Positions 35,299 to 45,900 of a stretch of 64,000 bases of DNA are shown here, piece after piece. Every line of letters starts with the position of its first letter. Position 1 is the stretch's first letter. The position numbers and the translations under genes are program-made. The notes below the pieces were generated by a model, which saw only the letters and a program-made list of their open reading frames with translations, was not told the DNA's origin and did no database searches. Origin of the DNA: Capilliphycus robustus (GTDB lineage Bacteria; Cyanobacteriota; Cyanobacteriia; Cyanobacteriales; Microcoleaceae); NCBI RefSeq assembly GCF_034932365.1, contig NZ_JAYGHR010000003.1, positions 124,001-188,000 of the forward strand, in the 5' to 3' direction.

Positions 35299-36912
35299 TT
35301 AGTATTGTTGCATTAAGGTTTTTTCCTCTGGGGAGAGAGCCGCCTTTGTTTCTGCCAAATTAGCCGGCTGTTTAGCGGTTCGTTGGGCGATGAATTCAGC
35401 TAACTGGGCTTCGATTTCATCTCGAACGGCTTGACGATATTCTAGGAAATGTTCGTTATGGGCGCAAAGGGTGAGATAATGTTCCCAGACCCCGGGATTG
35501 TGTTTGAGAATGCCGAATAAATGATGCCAGAATTTCCAGCGAGTATGACGTTTAAAGCCTTGTCGCCAAAAGACAATGGCGATCGCTTTTAAATCGGCTA
35601 ATTCGGGCTGTTTAAAGGGGGCTTTACAGGGAGAGGGAGCGAGTTTTAAGAAGCAGCGATAAACGCGATCTAGGTAACGTCCGGGTTCGTAGAGTGTCCA
35701 AAAAGTGGCAATAAATTCTTGAGCGAGTTCTTCGATAGGGCGAGTCGGAATAAAGTTGATTAATGTGGTTTGATTGATATCTTGTTTGGAGTCTATCAGT
35801 AAACGATTTTCGGTTTCTAAACGATTCCATAAGCCCGTATTGGGTAAGGCTTGTAACATCCCAAACATGGCAGTAGGAATGGCAGCATCTTCGACAAACT
35901 GAATAATCCGTGTACCTGCTCCTGTTTTCTCACCATCAAACCCGATAATAAATCCCGCCATTGGTCGCAATCCCACCCGCATAATTTTATCGATAGAATC
36001 GCTGAGAGAATTGCGAGTATTTTGGAATTTTTTAGTGAGTTTTAGGCTGTCTTCGTCGGGGGTTTCAATGCCCAGAAAAACCGCATCAAAGTTACATTTG
36101 ACCATCAAATCCATTAATTCGGGGTCTGCGGCTAAATCGATAGAGGCTTCGGTGTTAAAGCGAAAAGGATATTGATGTTCAGCTTGCCAAACTTGCAGAT
36201 CTTTTAACAGGAGTTTAACGTTGCGTTTATTGCCGATAAAATTGTCGTCAACCATGAAGATTCCCCGACGCCAACCTAGTTCGTAGAGAACATCTAATTC
36301 TTTTAAAAGTTGGCTGGGTTTTTTGGTGCGAGGTTTACGACCGTAGAGGGTAATAATATCACAAAACTCGCATTGAAAAGGGCATCCTCGCGAAAATTGA
36401 ACCGACATCGAATCATAAGCATTCAGTTGTAATAAATCATAGCGAGGAATAGGTGTGAAGGTAATATCGGGTTTTTCGGTTGTCCGAAAGACTCCCGAAG
36501 TTTCGCCCCGTTTTAATGCGTCTAAAAATAGAGTTAGGGTGATTTCTCCTTCGTCTAAAATCAGAAAATCTGCCCCAGCGTCTAGGGCATCTTGGGGAAC
36601 AGATGTGGGATAAGGCCCACCAACTGCGACTAATTTACCGCGTTGTTTGGCGATTTTAACTTGATGAATTAAATCACTTTTTTGAACAATCATCGCTGAG
36701 ATGATCACTAAATCAGCGCTTTCCCATTCAGATTCGGTGACTTCTCGAACATTGCGATCAACCAGCGTAAAATGCCAATCTTGCGGTAAAATTGCAGCGA
36801 CGGTAATTAATCCCAGGGGCGGTAATAAAACCTTGCGATTGACTAATTCCAGAATTTTGTCATAAGACCAAAAGGTTTTTGGAAATACAGGATAAATTAA
36901 TAAAACTTGCAT
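35299..36912 (-). CDS. B12-binding-domain radical SAM protein, DUF4070 type
   Basis: 537 residues from the ATG at 36910-36912, with GGGAGG 11 nt upstream. The N-terminal ~150 residues (VLLIYPVFPKTFWSYDK, VLLPPLGLITVAAIL, VAVGGPYPTSVPQDALDAGAD) are a cobalamin-binding-like Rossmann domain. FSRGCPFQCEFCDIITLYG carries the CxxxCxxC that binds the radical SAM 4Fe-4S cluster; FMVDDNFIGNKRN and FLGIETPDEDSL are core motifs. The C-terminal ~170 residues (TLYEPGRYLDRVYRC) are the DUF4070 part. Substrate unknown. Confidence 0.88.
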   Translation of the reverse strand: MQVLLIYPVFPKTFWSYDKILELVNRKVLLPPLGLITVAAILPQDWHFTLVDRNVREVTESEWESADLVIISAMIVQKSDLIHQVKIAKQRGKLVAVGGPYPTSVPQDALDAGADFLILDEGEITLTLFLDALKRGETSGVFRTTEKPDITFTPIPRYDLLQLNAYDSMSVQFSRGCPFQCEFCDIITLYGRKPRTKKPSQLLKELDVLYELGWRRGIFMVDDNFIGNKRNVKLLLKDLQVWQAEHQYPFRFNTEASIDLAADPELMDLMVKCNFDAVFLGIETPDEDSLKLTKKFQNTRNSLSDSIDKIMRVGLRPMAGFIIGFDGEKTGAGTRIIQFVEDAAIPTAMFGMLQALPNTGLWNRLETENRLLIDSKQDINQTTLINFIPTRPIEELAQEFIATFWTLYEPGRYLDRVYRCFLKLAPSPCKAPFKQPELADLKAIAIVFWRQGFKRHTRWKFWHHLFGILKHNPGVWEHYLTLCAHNEHFLEYRQAVRDEIEAQLAEFIAQRTAKQPANLAETKAALSPEEKTLMQQY

Positions 36913-37016
36913 TGAATTTGAAGCCTCCCACAATCCACACTGATTTGGACTGATGATATTTTAACGGATACCAATATTCTGGAATGAGCTAGAATTCCCA
37001 ATGTAACGAACAAAAA

Positions 37017-37042
37017 CAGGACAGAATGCGTTCCCTGTCCTG
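37017..37042 (-). terminator. Rho-independent terminator (minus strand)
   Basis: CAGGACAG (37017-37024) and CTGTCCTG (37035-37042) form a perfect 8-bp stem with a 10-nt loop. Read on the minus strand it is followed at once by TTTTTG, the usual U-run. It lies downstream of a short coding-like tail (PFKVIETPGDETLQFNDD then stop, 37129-37188), which suggests the end of a minus-strand gene that has lost its 5' part. Confidence 0.6.
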
Positions 37043-37283
37043 CTAAGGCTTGAGCATACTTTCAGCTTGTGCTTTATTGACTCACTGTGAAGTCTTTGCT
37101 GATCAAGGCGGGAAACAGACAGTTATGATTAATCATCATTGAACTGAAGCGTTTCATCGCCGGGAGTTTCAATCACTTTGAAAGGTCAGGAATGTTTAGC
37201 TGCTATCGAAAACTGACATAATACGCTACAAAACGTATTAATACTTCGTTCCTGCATCACCCCGGACTGTCGGCAGCACCCGG

Positions 37284-37819
37284 TCAGACAGGCTTAAACC
37301 GAATAGCCTCCGGCATCAATTCTAAATTCAGGCTCGCATTCAAATCACGGTCAATGCTTACACCGCAATTATTACAATTGAAAACTCGTTCTTTCAGTGC
37401 TATTTCTTGAACGTGACCGCAACTTGAACAGGTTTTAGTTGACGGATAGAATCTATAGCGCAAAAACTACGATTGAACCGTACCACGAGGATTTATACTC
37501 GACTTGGCGGCGAAAGTTCGGATTAAGTTATCTGTAGGACAGCATAAATCTAGGCTACTCGCAGTCAAGTTCATCCGTTAAATCCTTATTCTATCCGTTT
37601 TTGGTATTGCTCGAATGTCTTCGACTATTTCTGACTGTGGTGAAAGTTCTTTTTGGTTGAGAACAATCAACTCACAATTTCTAAGGTCGTATCTACGCTG
37701 TCGATCTGGGGGTTTTGAGGGGGCGCGATCATAGCCTTGTTTCCCCCTACACGCCTAATCCTAACATTTACCCCCAAATATTTAGCGGCTTGTCTTCGCG
37801 GCTTCAGGTACTTGGTCAT
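37284..37819 (-). mobile_element. Degraded IS607-type element (tnpA and tnpB remnants)
   Basis: At 37819 an ATG starts MTKYLKPRRQAAKYLGVNV, the MerR-like helix-turn-helix N-terminus of an IS607 serine recombinase; RRYDL and a SPQSEIVEDIRA tail follow in another frame (37560-37700), so the catalytic domain is deleted. Further along, NFRRQVEYKSSWYGSIVVFA and, after a frameshift, RFYPSTKTCSSCG, FNCNNCG and DRDLNASLNL are the zinc finger and RuvC-III tail of TnpB, ending at TGA 37284-37286. Both genes are in the correct order and orientation for IS607 but inactive. A guide RNA would have lain past the tnpB end. Confidence 0.75.
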
Positions 37820-37932
37820 CTAATTGTGGTTATTAACGCACCTAGAGTACCTTGTTGTACCTGAAACTGTCAATTAAGTCTTAGCTCTACTATAGGCTGT
37901 TGTGTACATCTTGAAAACCGGAAAAATATAAA

Positions 37933-37991
37933 CCCCGTTTCGTTTTTCTCAGCCGCTCAATCAAAGATGATTACGGGAGTCTGCAACGGGG
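37933..37991 (-). terminator. Possible terminator of the RRM gene
   Basis: CCCCGTT (37933-37939) pairs with AACGGGG (37985-37991) across a 45-nt loop; on the minus strand a TTTATATTTTT follows. It lies 59 bp downstream of the RRM gene end. The large loop weakens the call. Confidence 0.4.
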
Positions 37992-38049
37992 AAATCAGTT
38001 GAACTGACAAATGGGGTTGAAATCTGAATTTCAAAGATCAACAATCATT

Positions 38050-38337
38050 TTAGTAGCGATCTCGTCGGCGATTTCCTCCAAAAGAGTCTTTCTGTTCCCG
38101 AGGTCTTGCTTTATTCACCTTTAGGTTGCGGCCCATCCATTCAGCCCCGTCTAGGGCTTCGATAGCGGCATCTTCTTCAGAGTCTGATCCCATTTCCACA
38201 AAGGCAAAGCCCCGCGCCCGACCCGTTTCGCGGTCAGTAGGGATACTGACTCGCCCGACAGAGCCATATTCACGAAACACCGATTTTAATTCATCTTCTG
38301 TAACCTCATAAGCGAGATTACCGACATAAAGGGACAT
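38050..38337 (-). CDS. RRM-type RNA-binding protein (cyanobacterial Rbp)
   Basis: 95 residues from the ATG at 38335-38337, with GGAG 7 nt upstream. A single RRM with RNP2 LYVGNL and RNP1 RGFAFVEM, LKSVFREYGSV and the linker DRETGRARG, then a short Arg-rich tail (GGNRRRDRY). These small cyanobacterial RNA-binding proteins are often cold-induced and bind poly(U); rbp paralogues are numerous so no letter is assigned. It has its own promoter region of about 260 bp. Confidence 0.93.
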   Translation of the reverse strand: MSLYVGNLAYEVTEDELKSVFREYGSVGRVSIPTDRETGRARGFAFVEMGSDSEEDAAIEALDGAEWMGRNLKVNKARPREQKDSFGGNRRRDRY

Positions 38338-38603
38338 AGGGGATCTCCAAAGATACATTGGATTGAGAACATAGGGAGATTGGGGCGGGTCGGCTCTGTC
38401 TGATCAAACAGAACAATATTTTTTTACTGAAAGTAAAAATGATAACCCAAACCTAATCTCGAAGGCTATTGTAACACGGGGAGTTCGGAGATGGGTGATC
38501 GGCAATTTCCAAGTGAATGCGTTTGTACAAGCGAAATTTGAAGTCAAAGGGGTAGAAGAAATATTAAGATATCAGTTCAGTACCCCAATGGCTGTGCTGG
38601 TCT

Positions 38604-39659
38604 ATGAGTTCAATTCAAAAACTGCCTCGCTGGTTTTATATTGGCCTAGCTTTTCCGCTTGTGTTTCTCAACGCTTGGTTTTTACTACTATTGTTTCAGT
38701 ATTTACAGCCGATTCCGGGCATTGTGTTAACAGCAAGTTTGATTGCATTTTTGCTAGAATACCCGATTGTTTTTCTAGAGCAGCGAGGAGTACCGCGAGG
38801 TTTTGCGATTACGGGCGTAATGCTGCTGGCTCTTTTTTTGTTGGGAATTTTGGTGTTTGTTTTGAGTCCTTTGGTTCTGCAACAACTGATTGAATTTGTA
38901 AATCGTTTACCGGCTTGGATCGAAGAAGGACGAAAACAACTGGAGACTCTCGATGAAAAAACGATTCTTCAGTATTTACCAATGGATATTAGTGATTTGA
39001 CGACTCAGATTACCAGTCAATTGTCTCGAGCGATTAAGTCTCTGAGTGCTGAAATTATTGACTTAACTCTGAACACGATTAATAGTGCTTTAAACCTGAT
39101 TGTCACGGTTGTATTAACGTTTCTTTTGGTTCTAAATGGCGAGAAACTTTGGAATGGTATTTTAAGCTGGCTACCCTCGGAATGGAATAGTCAAATTCAG
39201 TTAACGGTTCAACAAACTTTTCGCGGCTACTATGCCGGGCAAGCCATTTTAGCGTTAATTTTTAGCATTGCGTTATCGGTGGCTTTCTTAATTCTCAAGA
39301 TTCCCTTTTGGTTGCTGTTTGGGTTTGGGATTGGCTTGTCGAGTTTGATTCCTTTTGGGGGAACTTTTACTTTGATAGTGATTAGTACATTACTCGCACT
39401 GCATAATGTGTTTCTGGGCGTTAAAGTCTTAATCACCGCCTTGATTATCGGTCAGATTAATGAGAATGTTGTCGCCCCTAGATTAATTGGTGGCATTACA
39501 GGGCTTAATCCGGCTTTGGTGATTGTTTCTCTATTAGCTGGGGTGAAAATTGCTGGAGTATTGGGTTTACTTTTAGCTGTACCAACAGCGAGCATCATTA
39601 AGAAAACCGCCGATAATTTCCGCAGTTCAGGTGAGATTGAAAAGTCTCATTCTGTTTAA
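38604..39659 (+). CDS. AI-2E family (PerM/YdiK-type) membrane transporter
   Basis: 351 residues with about seven to eight hydrophobic segments. The profile and motifs YAGQAILALIFSIALSVAFL, FWLLFGFGIGLSSLIPFGGT and GQINENVVAPRLIGG are those of the AI-2E/PerM permease family. Members include Na+(Li+)/H+ antiporters and the disputed AI-2 exporter, so no substrate is proposed. The protein N-terminus is MSSIQKLPRWFYIGLAF. A very large overlapping ORF in another frame is ignored. Confidence 0.88.
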   Translation: MSSIQKLPRWFYIGLAFPLVFLNAWFLLLLFQYLQPIPGIVLTASLIAFLLEYPIVFLEQRGVPRGFAITGVMLLALFLLGILVFVLSPLVLQQLIEFVNRLPAWIEEGRKQLETLDEKTILQYLPMDISDLTTQITSQLSRAIKSLSAEIIDLTLNTINSALNLIVTVVLTFLLVLNGEKLWNGILSWLPSEWNSQIQLTVQQTFRGYYAGQAILALIFSIALSVAFLILKIPFWLLFGFGIGLSSLIPFGGTFTLIVISTLLALHNVFLGVKVLITALIIGQINENVVAPRLIGGITGLNPALVIVSLLAGVKIAGVLGLLLAVPTASIIKKTADNFRSSGEIEKSHSV

Positions 39660-39765
39660 CACTTTGAAGGATTTTATCAAGAGATTTATGAAGGATGGGA
39701 GTAACGGTTTAAGAGATCAATTCAAGACTCTTTAGGTGACTCAGATTTTTTGATAAAATCACTCC

Positions 39766-40074
39766 TCACCCCTTCACATAGAAATCTCTATCCAATGGCA
39801 ATCTGAGTGCAGGATGACTACTTAAATAGTTGAGATTATCACCCGCAAAATCCGGCAAAAAGCGCGGTTTATAGATGTTTTGACGAGAAATTTTATCGGC
39901 ATCGGGAAATTCACGAGGGTTTGAGAACATTTTTTGAGCAATTTTCTCCTCTAAATTAACGGGTGAACTGCTGTGAGAAGGAGTTGTATCAATCTCTTTT
40001 ACCGTCGATGAATTTTTCTCATACTGCTGAGAATGACAAGTCAGAAAAGAGACAATGGATGATAAAATATTCAT
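39766..40074 (-). CDS. Hypothetical protein
   Basis: 102 residues, no recognised domain. The first 15 residues are weakly hydrophobic (NILSSIVSFLTC). The rest is polar with a Ser/Pro-rich stretch, and the C-terminus is basic with FLPDFAGDNLNYL. It is convergent with the AI-2E gene and separated from the sigma-like gene by 313 bp. ORF quality is reasonable but coding is not certain. Confidence 0.45.
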   Translation of the reverse strand: MNILSSIVSFLTCHSQQYEKNSSTVKEIDTTPSHSSSPVNLEEKIAQKMFSNPREFPDADKISRQNIYKPRFLPDFAGDNLNYLSSHPALRLPLDRDFYVKG

Positions 40075-40387
40075 ACCTAATCTCCGGTTTGACAGACGGG
40101 ATGATCAAGGCGGAGAGTTATTGAGGAAAGTCAAACGTTTCTCCTAGCGTCTCAATAGGAATTCGCCCAGCCAGCTTATGCGGTCATTTGTAGGCAGCTA
40201 TTCTCAACCGGTTCACCTTTCTAAAAGCCTGACTCAGAGGAAAGAGGGTCAGAAGTGTTTCCAAACTGCATGAGTTCAAAATCCCGACATCTATAGATAA
40301 AATATAGCCCAAACCGATAATAGGAGGTCACTTGAGGAAATCTATTTAACTCGGTTTCTATTCCCGTTGTTTTAGGAAAAACAAATC
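40075..40387. other. Upstream region of the HTH-DUF1822-CHAT operon
   Basis: 313 bp without a long ORF. A strong ribosome-site-like TAGGAGGT at 40321-40328 precedes a five-codon TTG ORF (40332-40349, M/L R K S I then stop), which could be a leader peptide or chance. The operon's first ATG follows at 40388. Promoter elements are not clear. Confidence 0.35.
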
Positions 40388-41926
40388 ATGCGTGATTTTC
40401 GAGGTCGTGGTATGACAACAGTTTATCCAGACCCAAACCGCCCAACATCTACCTCCATAAGTTTATTTAATGAGAATTCAGTGTTTATGGGTGTCTTGTC
40501 GAGATATTGGAAGATATGCCGAATTCATCCAGCGAGTGAAAAGGCCGGATACAAAAATGAGGAGATTAAATTAGCACAAGAATTTATTCAAGAACATCGG
40601 CTAAAATTAGAATATTCATCCTTATCTAAAGAGTCCTTTGAAGCCCTGCTTTTGAGTGATTTTAAAACTGAAAATCCTCAGATAGAGATTCAAACTCGTG
40701 CTTTAGCTGGTCTTTGTTTACGTTGTGCTGTTTCTGAACCGATTTTAAGAGCTTGTCAAAGAATTGAGAATTTATTTGGATGCGGAAAAAGTTTTACTTA
40801 CCGAGATTTATTGCCCTTTGTTTTGAATGATGACGGTCAGAGTCTGATTGTGCTTGATCAAGATGGAAAAACTCAACTGATTCTCAAAGAAGATCGCAGT
40901 CTTGGCCTGAACACTTATCCGATTTTTTCAGTTGAAATATTACAAAGTTTTCAAGTCAATCACCCGACTCGTATGAGTTTGAAAAACTGGGTCTATTGGA
41001 AAACAAAACAACATCCCGAAATTAAAAATTTTTTATCCGATTATGGATTTAAAAAACTTAGTGATTGGGCGTTGTTAAACCGAACGAGATCCAGACAACT
41101 TGAACAGCTTTCAACTCGCGATCGCTTGTTAGTAGAAGCGTTTCATGCAGTTTATCGTCGCGATCGCCGCCAACAACCAAAAGGAACTAAAAAATGTCCT
41201 GATCCAGATTTTGAGCAACTGCAAGAAATGTTAAGTCAACTCAAAGAAAACCAAGTCATTATTGGCAGTGAAGCTCAATTACTCAAAGACCTCAAACAAG
41301 TTGTAAAGCAACTTAGACAATATGAAATTTGGAGTACAAGACAACCGCTAGAAGTCTATAATAGTGAAAAGGAACAATATGAAATTCGCACCGATATTCA
41401 GCAGGAATATGAACCGCAAGTCGAAATTGACCAGCAAGAAATTGTTGAATTTTTACATCAGCAACTCCGAGCCGTTTTAAGCGAAACGATTCAGCAAGAA
41501 GTTGAGAAAAAGATTCAACAACTTAATAAAAGCCGAAGATATGCGGATAAAGCTTCTCAATTTCTCCCCGGTTTGCGCCTTTACTACATTCAAGGAATGT
41601 CACTGAAAGAAATTGCTCCTCTGTTGGGAATGAGCAGTTGGGATCAAGCCAGACGAATTTTAAATCCGGGTGAACTTTTAAGTAAAGTCAGAACTGTGAC
41701 GATTCAAAATATTCTGGAAAAAGTATTGACAAAAGCTCACAAAATGGGTTTAACGTCAATTCCCCCAAAACCGGATTATTTAAACACAGTGATGCAAGCC
41801 ATTGAAGCTTTTACCGATCAAGAAGTTTTTCGGACTGCGGTTGAAGAAATGCGAACCGGAAAGAACCGTTCTTTTAAGAGCATTTATGCTCAATATCTAC
41901 GTGATTATCTGAGTCAAATTGTTTAG
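40388..41926 (+). CDS. Sigma-70-like helix-turn-helix protein of the CHAT operon
   Basis: 512 residues. The C-terminal part LRLYYIQGMSLKEIAPLLGMSSWDQARRIL (about 400-430) is a sigma-region-4-like HTH, and the middle (MSLKNWVYWKTKQHPEIKNFL, LSDWALLNRTR) resembles a degenerate region 2. It may be a divergent sigma-family protein or a DNA-binding adaptor. It starts at ATG 40388 or 40412; both have a plausible GA-rich site. It overlaps none of its neighbours at its 5' end, but the next ATG is only 16 bp beyond its stop, so these genes are very likely co-transcribed. Confidence 0.7.
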   Translation: MRDFRGRGMTTVYPDPNRPTSTSISLFNENSVFMGVLSRYWKICRIHPASEKAGYKNEEIKLAQEFIQEHRLKLEYSSLSKESFEALLLSDFKTENPQIEIQTRALAGLCLRCAVSEPILRACQRIENLFGCGKSFTYRDLLPFVLNDDGQSLIVLDQDGKTQLILKEDRSLGLNTYPIFSVEILQSFQVNHPTRMSLKNWVYWKTKQHPEIKNFLSDYGFKKLSDWALLNRTRSRQLEQLSTRDRLLVEAFHAVYRRDRRQQPKGTKKCPDPDFEQLQEMLSQLKENQVIIGSEAQLLKDLKQVVKQLRQYEIWSTRQPLEVYNSEKEQYEIRTDIQQEYEPQVEIDQQEIVEFLHQQLRAVLSETIQQEVEKKIQQLNKSRRYADKASQFLPGLRLYYIQGMSLKEIAPLLGMSSWDQARRILNPGELLSKVRTVTIQNILEKVLTKAHKMGLTSIPPKPDYLNTVMQAIEAFTDQEVFRTAVEEMRTGKNRSFKSIYAQYLRDYLSQIV

Positions 41927-41942
41927 TTTATCGGAGTTTGCT

Positions 41943-42995
41943 ATGTTCGGACAACAAAACGTCACAGAAGATTTAAGATTAACTTTACCGGAAGTAATCA
42001 ATCTTGAATTTGAAGATTTTGAACAGGCGACGACTTTAAGTCATCTCGTCACCACAGAAGAAAAGCAATGGCAAACTTACTTAAATGCTTTAGCATTGTT
42101 GGGTTTAGAGCGCTGGTTTACTGAACGCTTGTCCTCAAAAACGGTTCGTCAAAATCTCGATTCCAGCATCGAAGAAATTGCTGATTTTCAGTTAGGAGAA
42201 TTCAAAATTGGTATTATTTCTGTTGAACAGGTCTTAGATGAAATTGTTTCTTTCCCCAGAGATATTTTTATGCAGCCGGAATTATTAGCTGACTTTTATG
42301 TTGTTGCTGAAGTCATGGAAGAACAGGAAGAAATGATTTTTAGAGGCTCTATCTCTCAACAAAAGCTCTTGAATATTATTCGTGATCGTCATTCTTTTTG
42401 TCCCTCATATCAAGATTATTTTATCTCTCTAGATCAATTTGATATTGAACCGAATCATCTGTTGTTCTACTGTCATTTTTTGCAGCCTGAACTGAGAACT
42501 GAACCCAGAGAGGTTGTACCGCCAATAGCCGCTCGTCCTCTTGAAAATATTCAAAATAACTGTGCAAAAATTTATCAGTGGTTTCAGGGGGTGTTTGAGT
42601 CTACTTGGCAACCGCTCGAAGCCTTAGTTTCTCCCGAACTTAGTTTAGCGTTTAATACTCGCTGTGTCTCCGAAGAAATTCAGCGTGGAAAACTGATTAA
42701 CTTGGGGATGAAACTCAATAACCGTCGATTTATCATGTTAGTCACCGTCACGCCAGAACCCGATGAAAAACGACGAGTTTTAGTTCAACTTCACCCGACG
42801 GGAAATGATCAATATTTGCCTCCTTCCGTGCAATTGACTTTAAAATCGAAAACGGGTAAAATATATCAAGACGTGACATCCCGCAGCTTAGATAACTATA
42901 TCCAACTTAATCCCTTTAAAGGCAAATCTGGAAAACAATTTATCATAGAGGTCAGTTGGAATGATACCGGAATTACAGAAGAGTTTGAACTCTGA
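41943..42995 (+). CDS. DUF1822-family protein
   Basis: 350 residues from the ATG at 41943, with GGAG 6 nt upstream; upstream TTG in frame lacks such a site. The N-terminal half is Glu-rich (DLRLTLPEVINLEFEDFEQ), and the C-terminal half (GKLINLGMKLNNRRFIMLVTVTPEPDEKRRVLVQLHPTG) is a conserved beta-rich block of the cyanobacterial DUF1822 family (PF08852), of unknown function. Its last 35 bp overlap the start of the CHAT gene. Such tight overlap implies coupled production with the sigma-like protein and the CHAT-STAND protein. Confidence 0.75.
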   Translation: MFGQQNVTEDLRLTLPEVINLEFEDFEQATTLSHLVTTEEKQWQTYLNALALLGLERWFTERLSSKTVRQNLDSSIEEIADFQLGEFKIGIISVEQVLDEIVSFPRDIFMQPELLADFYVVAEVMEEQEEMIFRGSISQQKLLNIIRDRHSFCPSYQDYFISLDQFDIEPNHLLFYCHFLQPELRTEPREVVPPIAARPLENIQNNCAKIYQWFQGVFESTWQPLEALVSPELSLAFNTRCVSEEIQRGKLINLGMKLNNRRFIMLVTVTPEPDEKRRVLVQLHPTGNDQYLPPSVQLTLKSKTGKIYQDVTSRSLDNYIQLNPFKGKSGKQFIIEVSWNDTGITEEFEL

Positions 42996-45900
42996 ACTGA
43001 GCCGAGTTGTCGTGCTGGGGTTGGGAATGGGCAACTTACAAACAGGTTTTCCCCGTGTTTGTGTACAGATTCGCAATCAAGCCTCTTCAGTTTTAGCGCA
43101 ATTTGTCGCCAGTTTACCGCCCGAACCCGCTTTAATCGAACTTTATCAAAGCTGGAAATTAGTCTATCAAAGCTTGTGTCAACGTCATCCTTTACTGTCG
43201 CTAGAGGAGGACGATGAACTTGAGATCGAATTGGGGGGCGTTACTAATGTTTCTCAAGTCAGTTTTAAAGAGTTAAGTCTTCAATTTCACAATCAACTCA
43301 ATCATTGGTTAACGTCAGAATCTTTTTTACAACTCGAACAACAGTTACGTTCTCATCTTGACGCCAGCCAAGAAATTCGAGTCATTCTCGAAACTCCAGA
43401 CGAAATCTTGCGACGCCTTCCTTGGCAAAATTGGCAATTTTTTCAAGATTATCCCCTCGCGGAACTCGCCCTCAGTCAACCGGAATATCATATCCCTCAA
43501 TCTTCTCAACTCAAACCTACAAAAACGGCTGTTAGAATTCTCGCAGTTTTTGGCAATAGTCGAGGCATTGATTTAACAACTGAGCGAAAAATGCTGCAAA
43601 ATTTAACCGATGCAGAACCGCAGTTTTTAATCAATCCCACTCGTCAACAATTTGAAACTCATCTCGGAGATAGTCGCGGTTGGGATATTCTCTTTTTTGC
43701 GGGTCATAGTCAAACCCAAAGCCAAACCGGACGCATTTATTTAAATGACCATCCCACCGACAATAGCCTCACCTTAGAAGAACTCTCAACCGATTTAAAG
43801 CTGGCAATTTTTAACGGATTAAAACTAGCTATTTTCAACTCTTGCGACGGTTTAGGACTCGCCAAAGCCCTAGAACATTTGCATATTCCGACGGTCATTG
43901 TCATGCGCGAACCCGTCCCCAATTATGTCGCCCAGGAATTTTTAAAACACTTTTTAGAGACCTTTGCGGTTCAACGACTCTCTTTTTATCGCTCTGTTCA
44001 ACAAGCCCGTTTTCAACTGCAAACCCTCGAAGATGAATTTCCCGGCGCTTCGGGACTACCGATTATTTGTCAAAATCCTTCCGTAGAAGCCCCGACTTGG
44101 TTACAACTCGGCGGAACTCCTCCCTGTCCCTATCGAGGTTTATTTGCTTTTAATGAAGAAGATGCTCACTTATTTTTTGGGCGAGAAACCTTTACCCAAA
44201 CTTTAGTAAAAGCCGTTAATAGCCATTCCTTAATAGCCGTTGTCGGTGCCAGTGGAAGCGGAAAATCGAGTGTGGTTTTTGCGGGATTAGTGCCTCAATT
44301 GCGCCAAGATTTAACGCAACAATGGCAAATTATTTCGATTCGTCCGGGTCAAAATCCCATCGAAACTTTAGCCGCCGCCCTAATTCGTTCAATTCACTGG
44401 CAACCTGCCAACGATAGCGCCCAGGAAGAACCCTATCATCATCGTTTACTCGAACTCGAACTCGCCGTTGAACTCAAACAAGATAAACAAGCTTTAGCCG
44501 AAATTCTCTATCGCTATCTTCAGAACTTTTTACATCGGCGTGTTGCCTTAATTATCGATCAATTTGAAGAACTTTATACCCAAACCTCTGAAGAAGAACG
44601 GCAAACGTTTTTAGAGGGATTATTAATTGCAATTAATCTAGTTCCTCGCTTGTCATTAATTCTAACGTTACGAGCCGATTTTTATGGTTATGCCTTATCT
44701 TATCGACCCTTAAGTGATGCTTTACAAGGCTCAGTTTATAACCTCGGCCCGATGAGTCGTGAAGAATTGCAAAGCGTTATCGAACAGCCTGCCGCCAAAA
44801 TGCAGGTTCAATTAGAACAGGGACTTACGGATACTTTAATTGCTGCAACATGGGAACAACCAGGACGTTTACCCTTGTTAGAATTTGCCCTGACACAACT
44901 TTGGTCAAAACAACAAAAAGGCTGGCTAACTCATCAAGCCTATGAACAAATTGGTGGTGTAGAAACTGCGCTTGCAAAACACGCCGAAGGAGTCTATAAT
45001 CAACTCAGTTTACATGATAAATCAAGAACACAACGAGTCTTTTTGCAACTTGTTCAACCGGGAGAAGAAACCGATTGTCGTAGACTAGCAACTCGTGATG
45101 AAGTTCATCCAGAAAATTGGGATATTGTCACCCATCTGGCTTCGGTGCGTTTAGTCGTGACCAACCGCAACAATATTACAGGCGAAGAAACTGTTGAAAT
45201 TGTTCACGAAGCCTTAATTAGAAATTGGCAGAGTTTAGAACAGTGGATTAAATCCGATAGAGAATTTCGCAATTGGCAAGAACAGTTACGAACTTTATTT
45301 CATCAGTGGGAAAATAGCGATTCTGATGCGAGCGCTTTGTTACGGGGAAAACTGCTAGCCGATGCTGAATATTGGCAACAAAAACGGCCGAATGAATTAA
45401 GTTCAAGTGATCAATATTTTATCGAAAAAAGTATTACGCTACGTGATGCCGAACTTCAGCAGAAGAAACGACGCCGACAGCTTACAATTTCGGGACTGAG
45501 TGGCGGTTTAGTGTTGGCTGTGAGTCTCGCAACCGTTGCTGTCGGACAATGGCAAAATTCCCTCGTTAATGAAATCAAAGCGATTACTCAATCTTCCGAA
45601 TCTCTGTTTGCCTCAGATAATCAGTTAGATGCGTTAGTTGAAGCCCTACAAGCCAAACAAAAATTACAACAATTAAGGTTACTAAATCCTACCCTAAAAA
45701 CCCGGGTTGAACAAGTGCTTCATCGAGCCATTTATAATGTCGTAGAATCAAACCGTTTAGGCGGACATCAGGACTGGGTTTGGCAAGTTGCTATTAGCCC
45801 CGATGGTCAAACCATTGTTTCAGCCAGTTCCGATAAAACCCTGAAATTGTGGAATATTGATGGCAGTTTACGCACCACAATTAACGCTCATCATGCCGAA

